DNA from: Methylomonas sp. EFPC3 | Lineage (GTDB): Bacteria; Pseudomonadota; Gammaproteobacteria; Methylococcales; Methylomonadaceae | Assembly: GCF_029643245.1 (NCBI RefSeq) | Contig: NZ_CP116398.1 | Coordinates: forward strand, 1,612,001 to 1,676,000 | DNA: 64,000 nt | Direction of reading: 5' to 3' | Shown: positions 8,781-16,228 of the stretch, in pieces | Numbering within the stretch: position 1 is the stretch's first letter | Layout of the letters: every line of letters starts with the position of its first letter | Program-made: the position numbers and the translations under genes | The notes under the pieces: generated by a model | Told to the model about the DNA's origin: nothing | The model's database searches: none | What the model saw: only the letters and a program-made list of their open reading frames with translations

Positions 8781-8806
8781 GGTTCCCAAGCTCCGGCTTG
8801 GGAACC
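8781..8806. repeat. REP-type palindrome, copy 1
   Basis: Perfect-ended inverted repeat beginning GGTTCCCAAGCTCC and closing with its complement. Nearly the same unit occurs degenerate at 10846-10872 and well conserved at 13181-13206 beside the RAYT gene, so these form one REP family. Confidence 0.7.
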
Positions 8807-9013
8807 ACGGTCTTGACAGCTCCTGCTTCCATTCTAGTTGTGGATTGGAGGGCAAAACATTACAAGATAATGTTACTGGGTTAGCGAGAGCGAAAGAGCT
8901 AAAGCCTTGCGAACAAAAGTTTTTAACTACACCTGAGGTTTGGTATATTCCATTCAAATATCTTTCTAGTAGAAGTAAACGTTCGATTTCAGAAATCAAG
9001 TTAACTGCATAAA

Positions 9014-9454
9014 ATGAAAAGAAGATTCCAGCAGTTCAACAACAAGCGCGTAATCAAAGAGCTAACGGATCCCGAACGCCAACAATGCGAAGAGCTTGCA
9101 AAACAAGTCAAGTACGTCGGCAATCCGGAACATAAACAAAACCCCGGTGACTTTGGACTTACACCGCCTAGCGGAGCGCGTCCGGGGAAATCTCTGTGTG
9201 ATGCCGTCAATATTTTTTCCAAACGTATAGCGCAATCGTTGCTGGAATCTGGTTTGCGAAACGGATTGGTCAGCGAACGTTATAACGGCGATTGGCCGCA
9301 AAATATCTGGTCAGTTACAGAAAAGGGCGAAGCATTGGAAGCGCAACTCGATAACAAAGAACAAGGCACCTATCACGGCTACCCCATGCCGGAATCGGAT
9401 CCTCTGGCAAGCGAAGTAATTAAACGCTGGAAGCTTTCTCATGGCCGAGCTTAA
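9014..9454 (+). CDS. Unknown 146-aa protein, first gene of a two-gene module
   Basis: Small basic soluble protein. Recognisable conserved-looking blocks are KYVGNPEHKQNPGDFGL, PPSGARPGKSLCD and, near the C terminus, GTYHGYPMPESDPLASEV. I cannot assign a family. Its last 14 bp overlap the start of the next gene, so the two are translationally coupled. The pair lies alone between a REP palindrome and an IS110 element, the sort of place where toxin-antitoxin or defence genes settle. Function unknown; a toxin or antitoxin role is only inference. Confidence 0.8.
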   Translation: MKRRFQQFNNKRVIKELTDPERQQCEELAKQVKYVGNPEHKQNPGDFGLTPPSGARPGKSLCDAVNIFSKRIAQSLLESGLRNGLVSERYNGDWPQNIWSVTEKGEALEAQLDNKEQGTYHGYPMPESDPLASEVIKRWKLSHGRA

Positions 9455-10772
9455 ATTTGACCTCGAATGGGCTGCTGCCGGACATGATGTTCCGGAACTC
9501 GCCAATACTATGGCCGAATTGGCGTTGCATGTCGGCAATGTCAACCTAACCCGAAACGATGACATTTGGGCCAAATCGGTACGCGATTCAGTTTTAGTAT
9601 CTGCTTACCCTTTGGCAATGTGGTTGGCCTCGTCATGGTGGCGGCTCAATTTCGAGCCTTTACCTGCCCATGGAAAACCGCCTGCTGTAGATTGGCGAAT
9701 GGCGCACGAAATCGGTGCCGCCAACCACAGCTTCGTATGGCCGAAAGTCGTGTTCGCATCCGACTGCGAGGTCATGCAAATTTGGGCGGAATCATCCAGC
9801 GCCACTATCGCTCAGTCTGTCAAATATTTGAACGGGTTGGATGGTCATGCATCCGTCAAATTGGCCGAATTTCAGCGTAGCGTAACCAGGTTTGTCGAAT
9901 CCGTAATAACCCACCTGGAAGCCGTCGACTGCAAACACAGCGACTTATATAAGCTATGGCAATTAATTCAGGAAGAAACGGCCGACCATCAAATTGCCGA
10001 CTACCGAAAGCTGGAAGCCGAATTAGGCTACGATCCGGACGAATGCCCGGAAAGATTAATGGCCAAGGCTCAAAAGCTCGAACAACGCATGGGGGCCGAA
10101 GCGCTAACCGAATTGGCTCCGGTATATGGCAGAACAGCCAGCGACGAACCTCTGAAAGCCATTGACGACTTGATCGATGGTAAAGGTTTAACCGGAAAGC
10201 CGGACATGCCGCAGTTAACCAAATCTAAATCCGCAACCGGTTTGCCGTGGCAACGAGCTGTAGCAGCGGCAAAGGAATTGCGCCAATGTTTAAGTAACGA
10301 AGAAGGCGCCATCGACAACAAACAGCTTTACGGCTTGCTAGGCCTGTCGGAAGATAACGTTGAGAGTTGGGTGCCTCTTGCGCGTAGCAGTGCCACTATT
10401 GCGATACCTGCAAACGGTGAGCACTTCAAGTTTGTGCCACGAAAAAAACATCCTCAGGCAAAACGCTTTGAATTGGCACGCCTATTGGGCGATTTTGTGT
10501 TGACAAGCAGTGCCAACCACCATTGGCTAACAAGCACTGATTTATCCACGGCAAGACAAAAATATCAACGCGCATTCGCCGCTGAATTTCTTTGTCCGAT
10601 CGATGCGCTGAAAGGCTTCTTGGAAGGCGATTATTCGGAAACAGCAATTGAAGAAGCCGCCGACCATTTCCAAGTGAGCCAAACAACGGTCGACAGCTTG
10701 TTAAAGAATAATGGCCTTGTCTATTCCATGTTAAGTGGATATACGGAAAAACTGCCCTACCTTATCGCTTAA
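9441..10772 (+). CDS. Large protein with degenerate ImmA/IrrE-like C-terminal domain
   Basis: 443 aa, no signal peptide or membrane segment. Residues about 330-440 look like the ImmA/IrrE (DUF955) fold: RFELARLLGDFVL sits where the family has R(F)xxAHELGH, then a segment on AFAAEFLCP (family: FAAEFLMP), and a final helix-turn-helix-like EEAADHFQVSQTTVDSLLKN. The zinc-binding HExxH is missing (LARLLGD), so it is unlikely to be an active metalloprotease. The first 330 residues are unlike any domain I know. Coupled to the preceding 146-aa gene. Confidence 0.8.
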   Translation: MAELKFDLEWAAAGHDVPELANTMAELALHVGNVNLTRNDDIWAKSVRDSVLVSAYPLAMWLASSWWRLNFEPLPAHGKPPAVDWRMAHEIGAANHSFVWPKVVFASDCEVMQIWAESSSATIAQSVKYLNGLDGHASVKLAEFQRSVTRFVESVITHLEAVDCKHSDLYKLWQLIQEETADHQIADYRKLEAELGYDPDECPERLMAKAQKLEQRMGAEALTELAPVYGRTASDEPLKAIDDLIDGKGLTGKPDMPQLTKSKSATGLPWQRAVAAAKELRQCLSNEEGAIDNKQLYGLLGLSEDNVESWVPLARSSATIAIPANGEHFKFVPRKKHPQAKRFELARLLGDFVLTSSANHHWLTSTDLSTARQKYQRAFAAEFLCPIDALKGFLEGDYSETAIEEAADHFQVSQTTVDSLLKNNGLVYSMLSGYTEKLPYLIA

Positions 10773-10845
10773 GCTCTTAAATTCTGCAGTTTGGGCGCGG
10801 ATATTTCTGCTCGCACGAATATGGCTCGGAGCTGTCGACTGGGTC

Positions 10846-10872
10846 GGCTCCCAAACCGGAGCTTGGAAATCC
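10846..10872. repeat. REP-type palindrome, degenerate copy 2
   Basis: GGCTCCCAAACCGGAGC followed by TTGGAAATCC is a decayed form of the palindrome at 8781-8806 and 13181-13206. It precedes a short stretch resembling the start of the RAYT gene. Confidence 0.5.
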
Positions 10873-10932
10873 CGACTCTGGGAATCTCTCCAACTTTCAT
10901 ACCCGGTCCCACAACCCGCTATGGAGTCCTAA

Positions 10933-10997
10933 CGCCCTTACCCACATATCCTGACCGCGACGATCACCCATGACTGCCGCTGTTTACCCTGACCGGT
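10933..10997 (+). pseudogene. Remnant of a RAYT gene 5' end
   Basis: The run CACATATCCTGACCGCGACG and following bases through CTGCCGCTGTTTACCC match, with substitutions, positions 12658-12705 of the RAYT gene (PHFLTATT..WLPLFT). The frame is broken by a TGA. Similarity ends at about 10997, just before the IS110 element, which may have truncated it. Confidence 0.5.
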
Positions 10998-11091
10998 GAC
11001 AGGACCGTAGGATGATGGCATGGACTCCTCCCCACCCCACGCCGTGTCATACTGCGCCAGAGAATTTAAACGGAGCGACGAGGAGTGCGAA

Positions 11092-12105
11092 ATGAATAGT
11101 AACGTGGTGGGTCTGGATACGGCAAAAAGCATTTTTCATCTGTACAGCCAGGCGGCGAACGACAGGCCGGTGAAAAAGAAACTGAGACGGGCAGAGATGC
11201 TGAGCTATTTCGCCAACTTGCCGGTTAGTCTGATTGGCCTAGAAGCTTGTGGCGGCGCTCACTACTGGGCGCGGGAGCTGACCAAACTCGGTCATGAAGT
11301 CGTGCTGCTGAATGCCAAGTTTGTGAAGGCTTTTGTAGTCGGCAACAAGAACGACTTTAACGATGCCGAAGCCATTTTCACGGCGGTCACCCGGCCCAAC
11401 AAACGTAAGGTAGCGGTGAAAGACGATGCTCAACAAGATATGCAGATGCTTCACCGCTTGCGCCAAGAACGGGTAGCCGAGCGCACGGCGCTGGCCAACC
11501 AGATGCGCGGTTTTCTGGCCGAGCGCGGCATCGTGCTGGCAACAGGCCTTAACAGCGTGCGCAAAGCCTTACCGCTGATTCTGGAAGACGCCGACAATGC
11601 ACTGACGTCCACGGGCCGCGAATTGTTTGCCGAACAGTATCAGCGTCTGGTAGCCATCGACGCTGACATTAAGGCCCACGAGCAACGTATCAGCCGCTTA
11701 TGCGAGCAAAATGCGCTGAGTAAACGATTTCGGGACGTGCCGGGTGTTGGGCCGATCACCGCCACCATCCTGGCTTCGGACATTGGCGACGGCAAGGGCT
11801 ATACCCGAGCACGTGATTACGCCGCCAGTCTGGGCGTGGTGCCCAGACAACACAGTAGTGGCGACAAACAGGTATTACTGGGGATTAGCAAACGCGGCAA
11901 CCGCTACTTGCGCACCTTGTTGATCCACGGTGCGCGATCAGTGCTAAAAGTGTGCAGCGGCAAGACCGATCCGCTGAGTCGCTGGCTGCAAGGTCTGATC
12001 GAACGACGAGGCTTCAACAAAGCCGCCGTGGCGCTGGCCAACAAGAATGCCCGGATACTCTGGGCGATGGCGACGCAGGGCAAAGCATACCGAGCGGGGG
12101 CATAA
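11092..12105 (+). CDS. IS110-family transposase (RNA-guided DEDD recombinase)
   Basis: 337 aa from the ATG at 11092, which has a GAGGAG ribosome-binding site; the frame runs open to 11020. N-terminal RuvC-like DEDD domain: VGLDTAKSIFHL (first Asp), IGLEACGGAHYWAREL (Glu), KNDFNDAEAI (last two Asp). C-terminal Transposase_20 domain with VPGVGPITATILASDIGDG, LGVVPRQHSSGDK and GNRYLRTLLIHGARS, including the catalytic Ser region. Length is normal and no frame break is seen, so it may be active. The family uses a structured noncoding RNA from one end of the element to choose its target. Confidence 0.95.
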   Translation: MNSNVVGLDTAKSIFHLYSQAANDRPVKKKLRRAEMLSYFANLPVSLIGLEACGGAHYWARELTKLGHEVVLLNAKFVKAFVVGNKNDFNDAEAIFTAVTRPNKRKVAVKDDAQQDMQMLHRLRQERVAERTALANQMRGFLAERGIVLATGLNSVRKALPLILEDADNALTSTGRELFAEQYQRLVAIDADIKAHEQRISRLCEQNALSKRFRDVPGVGPITATILASDIGDGKGYTRARDYAASLGVVPRQHSSGDKQVLLGISKRGNRYLRTLLIHGARSVLKVCSGKTDPLSRWLQGLIERRGFNKAAVALANKNARILWAMATQGKAYRAGA

Positions 12106-12120
12106 CCACCGTTCGATGCC

Positions 12121-12193
12121 GGGTTATCCACCCTTTGCCCAACGCCTCCACGCGAGGGAAGGGCTCCGGCGTCGGGCAAAGCGTGGATAACCC
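12121..12193 (+). ncRNA. Long hairpin 3' of the IS110 transposase; bridge/seek RNA candidate
   Basis: GGGTTATCCAC (12121-12131) pairs perfectly with GTGGATAACCC (12183-12193); inside it TTTGCCC pairs with GGGCAAA and ACGCC with GGCGT, leaving a loop of about 21 bases. It starts 15 bp after the transposase stop. In IS1111-group IS110 elements the guide RNA comes from this 3' side. The alternative is an unrelated REP-like palindrome; similar GTTATCCACCC palindromes are common in proteobacterial genomes. Confidence 0.35.
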
Positions 12194-12339
12194 TCAATCC
12201 GGTGTAGGGCAAGACAAACAGAGTTCAACAGATTGCGGAGGCAAGTAACTCAAAAGTGATGACATTCAACAGGTCAGACCGGTGCTTTTAAATCCCGTTC
12301 CGCGCATAGGTTCTTAAGAAACCGTTAGGATGATAGTGG

Positions 12340-12616
12340 AAAAAGCGCGCGGATAGATTCATCAGGGTCCGAAGGCCTATCAAGTACCTTCATCAAGAGA
12401 CCGAATATATGGCTGCAATCTTGATCTCTGTTGGAAACATCAATTTTGATAACACTTGGCTTGCAATTGGGGAGGAGTCCATATATGTGCTGAACAACGT
12501 GAAGCGCATCGTTCGCGACAGATGCGCCTCCTTACGTCGGCACATACTATAAGCTGATTTGTATTTTGCTGGTTCCAAAGCCTCAGTTTCTGTTCCATGA
12601 ATAACTCCCATAGCCC
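12340..12616. other. Unresolved 277 bp between IS110 and RAYT
   Basis: Lower GC than surroundings. Short open stretches exist on both strands (for example ATG 12409 to stop 12550, and a leftward frame over the region), but none has a ribosome-binding site or recognisable protein. Probably decayed sequence. Confidence 0.3.
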
Positions 12617-13148
12617 ATGACCCGCAGCCGCCACCGCGTCCTGCAAAACCCCAGCCCCACTTCCTGACCGCGACGACCAATCAGTGGCTGCCGCTGTTCA
12701 CCCGCCCGGCGACGGTGAATATCGTGCTGGATTCCTGGCTTTTTTGCAGCGCGACAGCGGCGTTAAACTAAAGGGTTATGTGATCCTGGAAAACCACTTG
12801 CACCTGATTGCCGCGTCGCCGGATTTGAGCCGGGATATGCAGCGGTTTAAGGCTTATACCGCCAAGCAAATCATTGCCTATCTGCAGCAAAGCAGCTCGG
12901 GTCGGATGTTGGAGCTATTGGCGTTGCTGAAGCGGCCGCATAAGATCGAAAGCGAGTATCAGGTCTGGGAGGAAGGTAGTCATCCGCAGTTGATCTCAAG
13001 CGAGGCAGTGATGCGGCAGAAGCTGGATTACATTCACCGCAATCCGGTGGAGCGGGGTTATGTGGATTTGCCGGAGCATTGGCGCTATTCCAGCGCGCGA
13101 AATTATGCTGGGTTGGAAGGTTTGATAGAGGTGGTTCGGGACTGGTGA
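12617..13148 (+). pseudogene. REP-associated tyrosine transposase (RAYT), frameshifted
   Basis: Y1/HUH-type single-strand transposase of the IS200-like TnpA_REP group. Read from ATG 12617, MTRSRHRVLQNPSPHFLTA continues to LFTRPATVNIVLDSWLF, then the frame is lost at a run of six T (12740-12745); one extra T joins it to LQRDSGVKLKGYVILENHLHL in the other frame. HLH is the metal-binding HUH motif and AYTAKQII holds the catalytic Tyr. Only the downstream part is open as one frame (from a GTG at 12684). Either mutated, a sequencing slip, or made by slippage. REP palindromes follow directly, as expected for a RAYT locus. Confidence 0.85.
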
Positions 13149-13156
13149 TTGGGTCG

Positions 13157-13206
13157 GGAGGCTGGAGCTTCCGGGCGGTGGGCTCCCAAGCTGGAGCTTG
13201 GGAACC
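13157..13206. repeat. REP pair downstream of RAYT, copy 3
   Basis: A perfect-stemmed palindrome GGCTCCCAAGCTGG/AGCTTGGGAACC at 13181-13206 is preceded by a shorter related one (GGAGGCTGGAGCTTCC, 13157-13172). It lies 9-33 bp after the RAYT stop. The same unit occurs at 8781 and 10846. Confidence 0.7.
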
Positions 13207-13242
13207 AGAGGGTCCGGATCGGGATCGACTCGCTTTAGCGTT

Positions 13243-13422
13243 TCACGCCGCCCGGTCCACCAACTCCAGTCCTCTAAGCACTGAGCGGCGGATAAACACA
13301 TCCACCAATTGCTCGATCAATTCGTCCGCCACCGGCAGTACGAATTGTTCGGTCATCACTTTCCATATTTTGCGACCGTCGGTGCCGTTCCGTGTGAGGT
13401 AGCGAATCATCGCGATGTAACA
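13243..13422 (-). pseudogene. Broken duplicate of the AAA+ ATPase C terminus
   Basis: The leftward frame reads CYIAMIRYLTRNGTDGRKIW, KVMTEQFVLPVADELIEQLVD, then VFIRRSVLRGLELVDRAA. The intact ATPase at 14519-16225 ends with the same segments (CIAMIRYHSPNSADRRKIW, KVMTEQFALPVADELIEQLVD, VFIRCSVFRGLELVDQAA) but with about 36 extra residues between the second and third. The fragment is therefore a partial copy with an internal in-frame deletion. No start or upstream domains are present. Confidence 0.85.
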
Positions 13423-13431
13423 GGACGTCAA

Positions 13432-13783
13432 TGTGGTCGGCCCGGTTAGCCTATTCCCAAACTGGGGGCGAAAAGATCAGGGCAAGCGTTTATGCGCCAC
13501 CCCCACTCAAACGCTTAACGCTGGACCAAGCCCTTTGTCGCAAACTCATCCCTCTGTCGGCCGGATTGTCGGCAAAATCACCAAGCGGCAGCCCGCAAGG
13601 CCCAGATCACTCGGCTGCTTTTTAAGCCGGCAGCGAATCGGCATTGACAAAACCGGCCGAATTTCAACGCTTGCCGGTATCCGGAAAGCTTTCCCGCGCC
13701 CGGCCCGCATCGCCGCCGTTCCAAAACAGCGAGTGGTTTACATTTTGCTTCGTTAAATGGACACCGTAATCCGAGGTTAAACC
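13432..13783. other. 352 bp before the flavodoxin gene
   Basis: Open frames here look like noise. It carries the sigma-54 type promoter at 13734-13749, a near-match to the NifA site (TGT-N10-ACC at 13567-13582) and an inverted repeat AAGCGTTT/AAACGCTT at 13484-13516. Confidence 0.4.
13734..13749 (+). promoter_or_regulatory. Sigma-54 type promoter for flavodoxin gene
   Basis: TGGTTT-ACATT-TTGCT: GG and GC ten bases apart, exact TTGC at -12, weaker -24 half. Predicted start near 13760, leaving a 24-base leader with a GAGG ribosome-binding site before ATG 13784. The near-NifA site at 13567 would be about 185 bp upstream. Confidence 0.45.
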
Positions 13784-14329
13784 ATGAACAAAATTGGCAT
13801 TTTCTACGGAACCGAAGAAGGCATGACCGAGATGATGGCTCAAGTCATGTATCGCGTGCTGGGCGACGATATCGCCAGCGAACCGATCAATGTGAATCGG
13901 GCGTCGGTCGCCCAGCTGTTAAGCTACAAGGCCTTGATTCTGGGGATGCCCAGCTACGGGGTCGGCGAAATCCCCGGCCGCACCACCGGTAGCGAAGAAG
14001 GCAATTGGGAAGAGTTTTTGTTCCGGCTGGACGAAGCCGATCTGTCCGGCAAGCGTATCGCCTTGTTTGGCTTGGGCAATCAGCAAAAATACTACGATCG
14101 CTTCGCCGGTTCCTTGATTCATTTGTACCACTACGTGGCCGGCTACGGCGCCGAGGTGGTCGGCGCCTGGAGCACGGCCGGTTATCACTTTACCCATTCC
14201 AATTCGGTGGTGGACGGCAAATTTGTCGGCTTGGTTCTGGACCACCACAATCAACCCGAGATGACCAAATCGCGGATTCTGGATTGGCTGGATCAAATCA
14301 AACCGGCGCTGTTGGAGAAGCTGAATTAG
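13784..14329 (+). CDS. nifF: Long-chain flavodoxin, probably the nitrogenase electron donor NifF
   Basis: FMN electron carrier, 181 aa. N-terminal phosphate loop FYGTEEGMTEMMA (a variant of the usual GT.TG.T), central LILGMPSYGVGEIPG and GNWEEFLFRLDEADLSGKRIA, FMN-binding IALFGLGNQQKYYDRFAGSL, then GAEVVGAWSTAGYHF and VVDGKFVGLVLDHHNQ, as in NifF/FldA of diazotrophs. The sigma-54 type promoter upstream and nifLA/rnf 9 kb away favour NifF over a housekeeping flavodoxin. The acidic phosphate loop is unusual. Ends 190 bp before a convergent gene. Confidence 0.8.
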   Translation: MNKIGIFYGTEEGMTEMMAQVMYRVLGDDIASEPINVNRASVAQLLSYKALILGMPSYGVGEIPGRTTGSEEGNWEEFLFRLDEADLSGKRIALFGLGNQQKYYDRFAGSLIHLYHYVAGYGAEVVGAWSTAGYHFTHSNSVVDGKFVGLVLDHHNQPEMTKSRILDWLDQIKPALLEKLN

Positions 14330-14518
14330 TAACTCGTCCCTTGGCTACCCCGGTCGCCTTTATGGCCTATGGCTTCTGAACCTATCCAAGGGCGTACTCA
14401 ATAAGGCTTCAAGCAGCGGGCTGGCAGCCAGCCGGATGTCGAATGCCACCGGTTCGCAACGCGCCGCTGCGAAAAGGCACGACGCTCTATCAACGCTGGC
14501 GAGTACGCTAAACCGTAA

Positions 14519-16225
14519 TTAAGCCGCCTGATCCACCAACTCCAGCCCTCTAAACACCGAACAACGAATAAACACGTCCAGCGTCGGCGCCAGTTGCTTT
14601 TGCAGGCAGAACTTGGCGACCAGTTTGGTCAGGCCCTTGATGTCGCGGCCGGAGGCGCCGGGGAACAGGTCCACCAGTTGTTCGATCAATTCGTCCGCGA
14701 CCGGCAACGCGAACTGTTCGGTCATCACTTTCCAGATTTTGCGGCGGTCGGCGCTGTTGGGCGAGTGGTAGCGGATCATCGCGATGCAGCGGGAGATGAT
14801 GGCTTCGTCGATATCGTCGACCCGGTTGGTGGTCAGGAACAGCAGGCCGTTGAAGTACTCCAGCACCCTTAAAAATACGCCGACCACGGCGTTGGAGGCC
14901 AGATTGTCGGCGCGCTTTTTAATATAGACGTCGGCCTCGTCGATCAGCATCACCGCACCCCAGCGCTGGGCGCGGATCAGGGTTTCCTTCAGGGTTTTCT
15001 CCATTTCGGCGACGTTCAAACCGAGCTGGCCGGAATGCACCCGGTACAGCGGCCTTTTGATGATCTCCGAATAGACCTCGGCAGTCAGCGTCTTGCCGAC
15101 ACCGGCCGGTCCGGCGCATAGCACCGTGGTGCCGCCGGATTTGCCTTCGACAATGTCGTCCATCAGCATGTCCATTTCGGCGGTGAGGATGTCGATCAAA
15201 TCGGTTTGTTCGGGCGGCAGAATCAGCTTTTGCTTCAGTTCCGGCTGGTAGACGTAGGGCTGTATGTCGTCGACGTGGACCCAAACGTGGTGGTGCAATT
15301 CCAGATGAAACAGCAGGATGTAGCCGTGTACCGGCAATTCGGTGAACAAGCCCTTGCCGACCTCGGCCTTGGCTTTTTCCATCTGGCTCTCGGTTTTGCT
15401 GTCGTAGCGCATGCTTTTGCCGGCCTTGCGCAGATAGGTGCCGAAAATGTCGCCGGAGGCCTCCAAAGTCAGCGCCCGGTCGCTGAGGATGTTTTCGTCG
15501 TTAACCAGGCGACAGGCGCCGCCGCCGGACGACAGCACCACGGTATTCTTGCGGGTCCAGTCGTTGCTGCGGTGGCTGGCAGTCGGATCTTCGGCGTAGA
15601 TGCCGGTGCCCCAGCCGGAGAATTGCTCGCCGTAACGGCCGCGCCAGTCGAAATAACGGCCGGCGGCTTCGTCGTAGCTGGCGATCAAATCGGCGGTTTC
15701 CTTTAAATAGCCCTTGCCGGCGAAGATTTCCGGGATGGTTTTATGGTCCAGGTCCTTGCCGCGGATGATCAGGGTTTCGATCGCGATCTTGCCCTTGCTG
15801 TTGGCTTTTAATTCGATCAGGATACGGCCGGCCTCTTCCTCGCCGGGCGGCGTGTAATCGACCCGGGTGATCAAATAGGCCAGCGTCCTACCGCCGTGTT
15901 CGACATGAAACAACCAGCCGCGAATCGCGCCGTCGAGCAAGTAGCTGGCGATGTCGGGCAGCAGTTTTTCCAGATCGTCCGGGCCGTAGCGGCGCTGGTC
16001 GTCGCTCAAGGCTTGCTGCAAGGCGGTCAGCAACGCGGCCTGCTGTTGCAGGCTCTCGCCTTGCTGGGCGTAAATGCCGGCCAAGGTTGCCATCTCGGCG
16101 CTGCTGAGTTGGTCGTAAAACACCTGTGCCTTGCTGCCGAAGCGCAGTTGCTCGCTCAGTCCGTTCAAACGCGGGTGAGCGGCCAACAGTTGCTGCAAGT
16201 GCGGTTTTTCAATGGATAATTTCAT
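14519..16225 (-). CDS. AAA+ family ATPase
   Basis: 568 aa cytoplasmic ATPase. Residues 1-360 are a family-specific region without a domain I can name (includes SNDWTRKNTVVLSSGGG). AAA+ module: Walker A GPAGVGKT at 372-379, Walker B AVMLIDEAD at 424-431, sensor 1 LFLTTNRVDDID, Arg finger region ISRC, then a lid domain. Three bases separate it from the Fe-S oxidoreductase stop, so the two form an operon with the oxidoreductase... downstream on the minus strand order being oxidoreductase then ATPase. Substrate unknown. A broken copy of its C terminus lies at 13243-13422. Confidence 0.88.
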   Translation of the reverse strand: MKLSIEKPHLQQLLAAHPRLNGLSEQLRFGSKAQVFYDQLSSAEMATLAGIYAQQGESLQQQAALLTALQQALSDDQRRYGPDDLEKLLPDIASYLLDGAIRGWLFHVEHGGRTLAYLITRVDYTPPGEEEAGRILIELKANSKGKIAIETLIIRGKDLDHKTIPEIFAGKGYLKETADLIASYDEAAGRYFDWRGRYGEQFSGWGTGIYAEDPTASHRSNDWTRKNTVVLSSGGGACRLVNDENILSDRALTLEASGDIFGTYLRKAGKSMRYDSKTESQMEKAKAEVGKGLFTELPVHGYILLFHLELHHHVWVHVDDIQPYVYQPELKQKLILPPEQTDLIDILTAEMDMLMDDIVEGKSGGTTVLCAGPAGVGKTLTAEVYSEIIKRPLYRVHSGQLGLNVAEMEKTLKETLIRAQRWGAVMLIDEADVYIKKRADNLASNAVVGVFLRVLEYFNGLLFLTTNRVDDIDEAIISRCIAMIRYHSPNSADRRKIWKVMTEQFALPVADELIEQLVDLFPGASGRDIKGLTKLVAKFCLQKQLAPTLDVFIRCSVFRGLELVDQAA

Positions 16226-16228
16226 GCA

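Larger units (their letters stand above)
11003..12339 (+). mobile_element. IS110-family insertion sequence (boundaries inferred)
   Basis: Contains one IS110 transposase gene. A direct repeat, GACCGTAGGATGATGG at 11003-11018 and ACCGTTAGGATGATAGTGG at 12321-12339, brackets it and may mark the ends; IS110 elements have no long terminal inverted repeats. The 5' noncoding part would be about 75-90 bp and the 3' part about 230 bp. Confidence 0.5.

Noticed and set aside
12121-12193. Integron attC site at the long hairpin
   Set aside because: The hairpin has imperfect stems near GCCCAAC, but lacks the RYYYAAC/GTTRRRY pair and no integrase or cassette is present.
12393-12680. Leftward open frame of 95 codons
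   Set aside because: Overlaps the true N terminus of the RAYT gene, has no ribosome-binding site and low-complexity Gly/Trp sequence.
13433-13756. Rightward open frame of 107 codons before the flavodoxin
   Set aside because: No recognisable protein character, no ribosome-binding site, and it runs through the predicted promoter.
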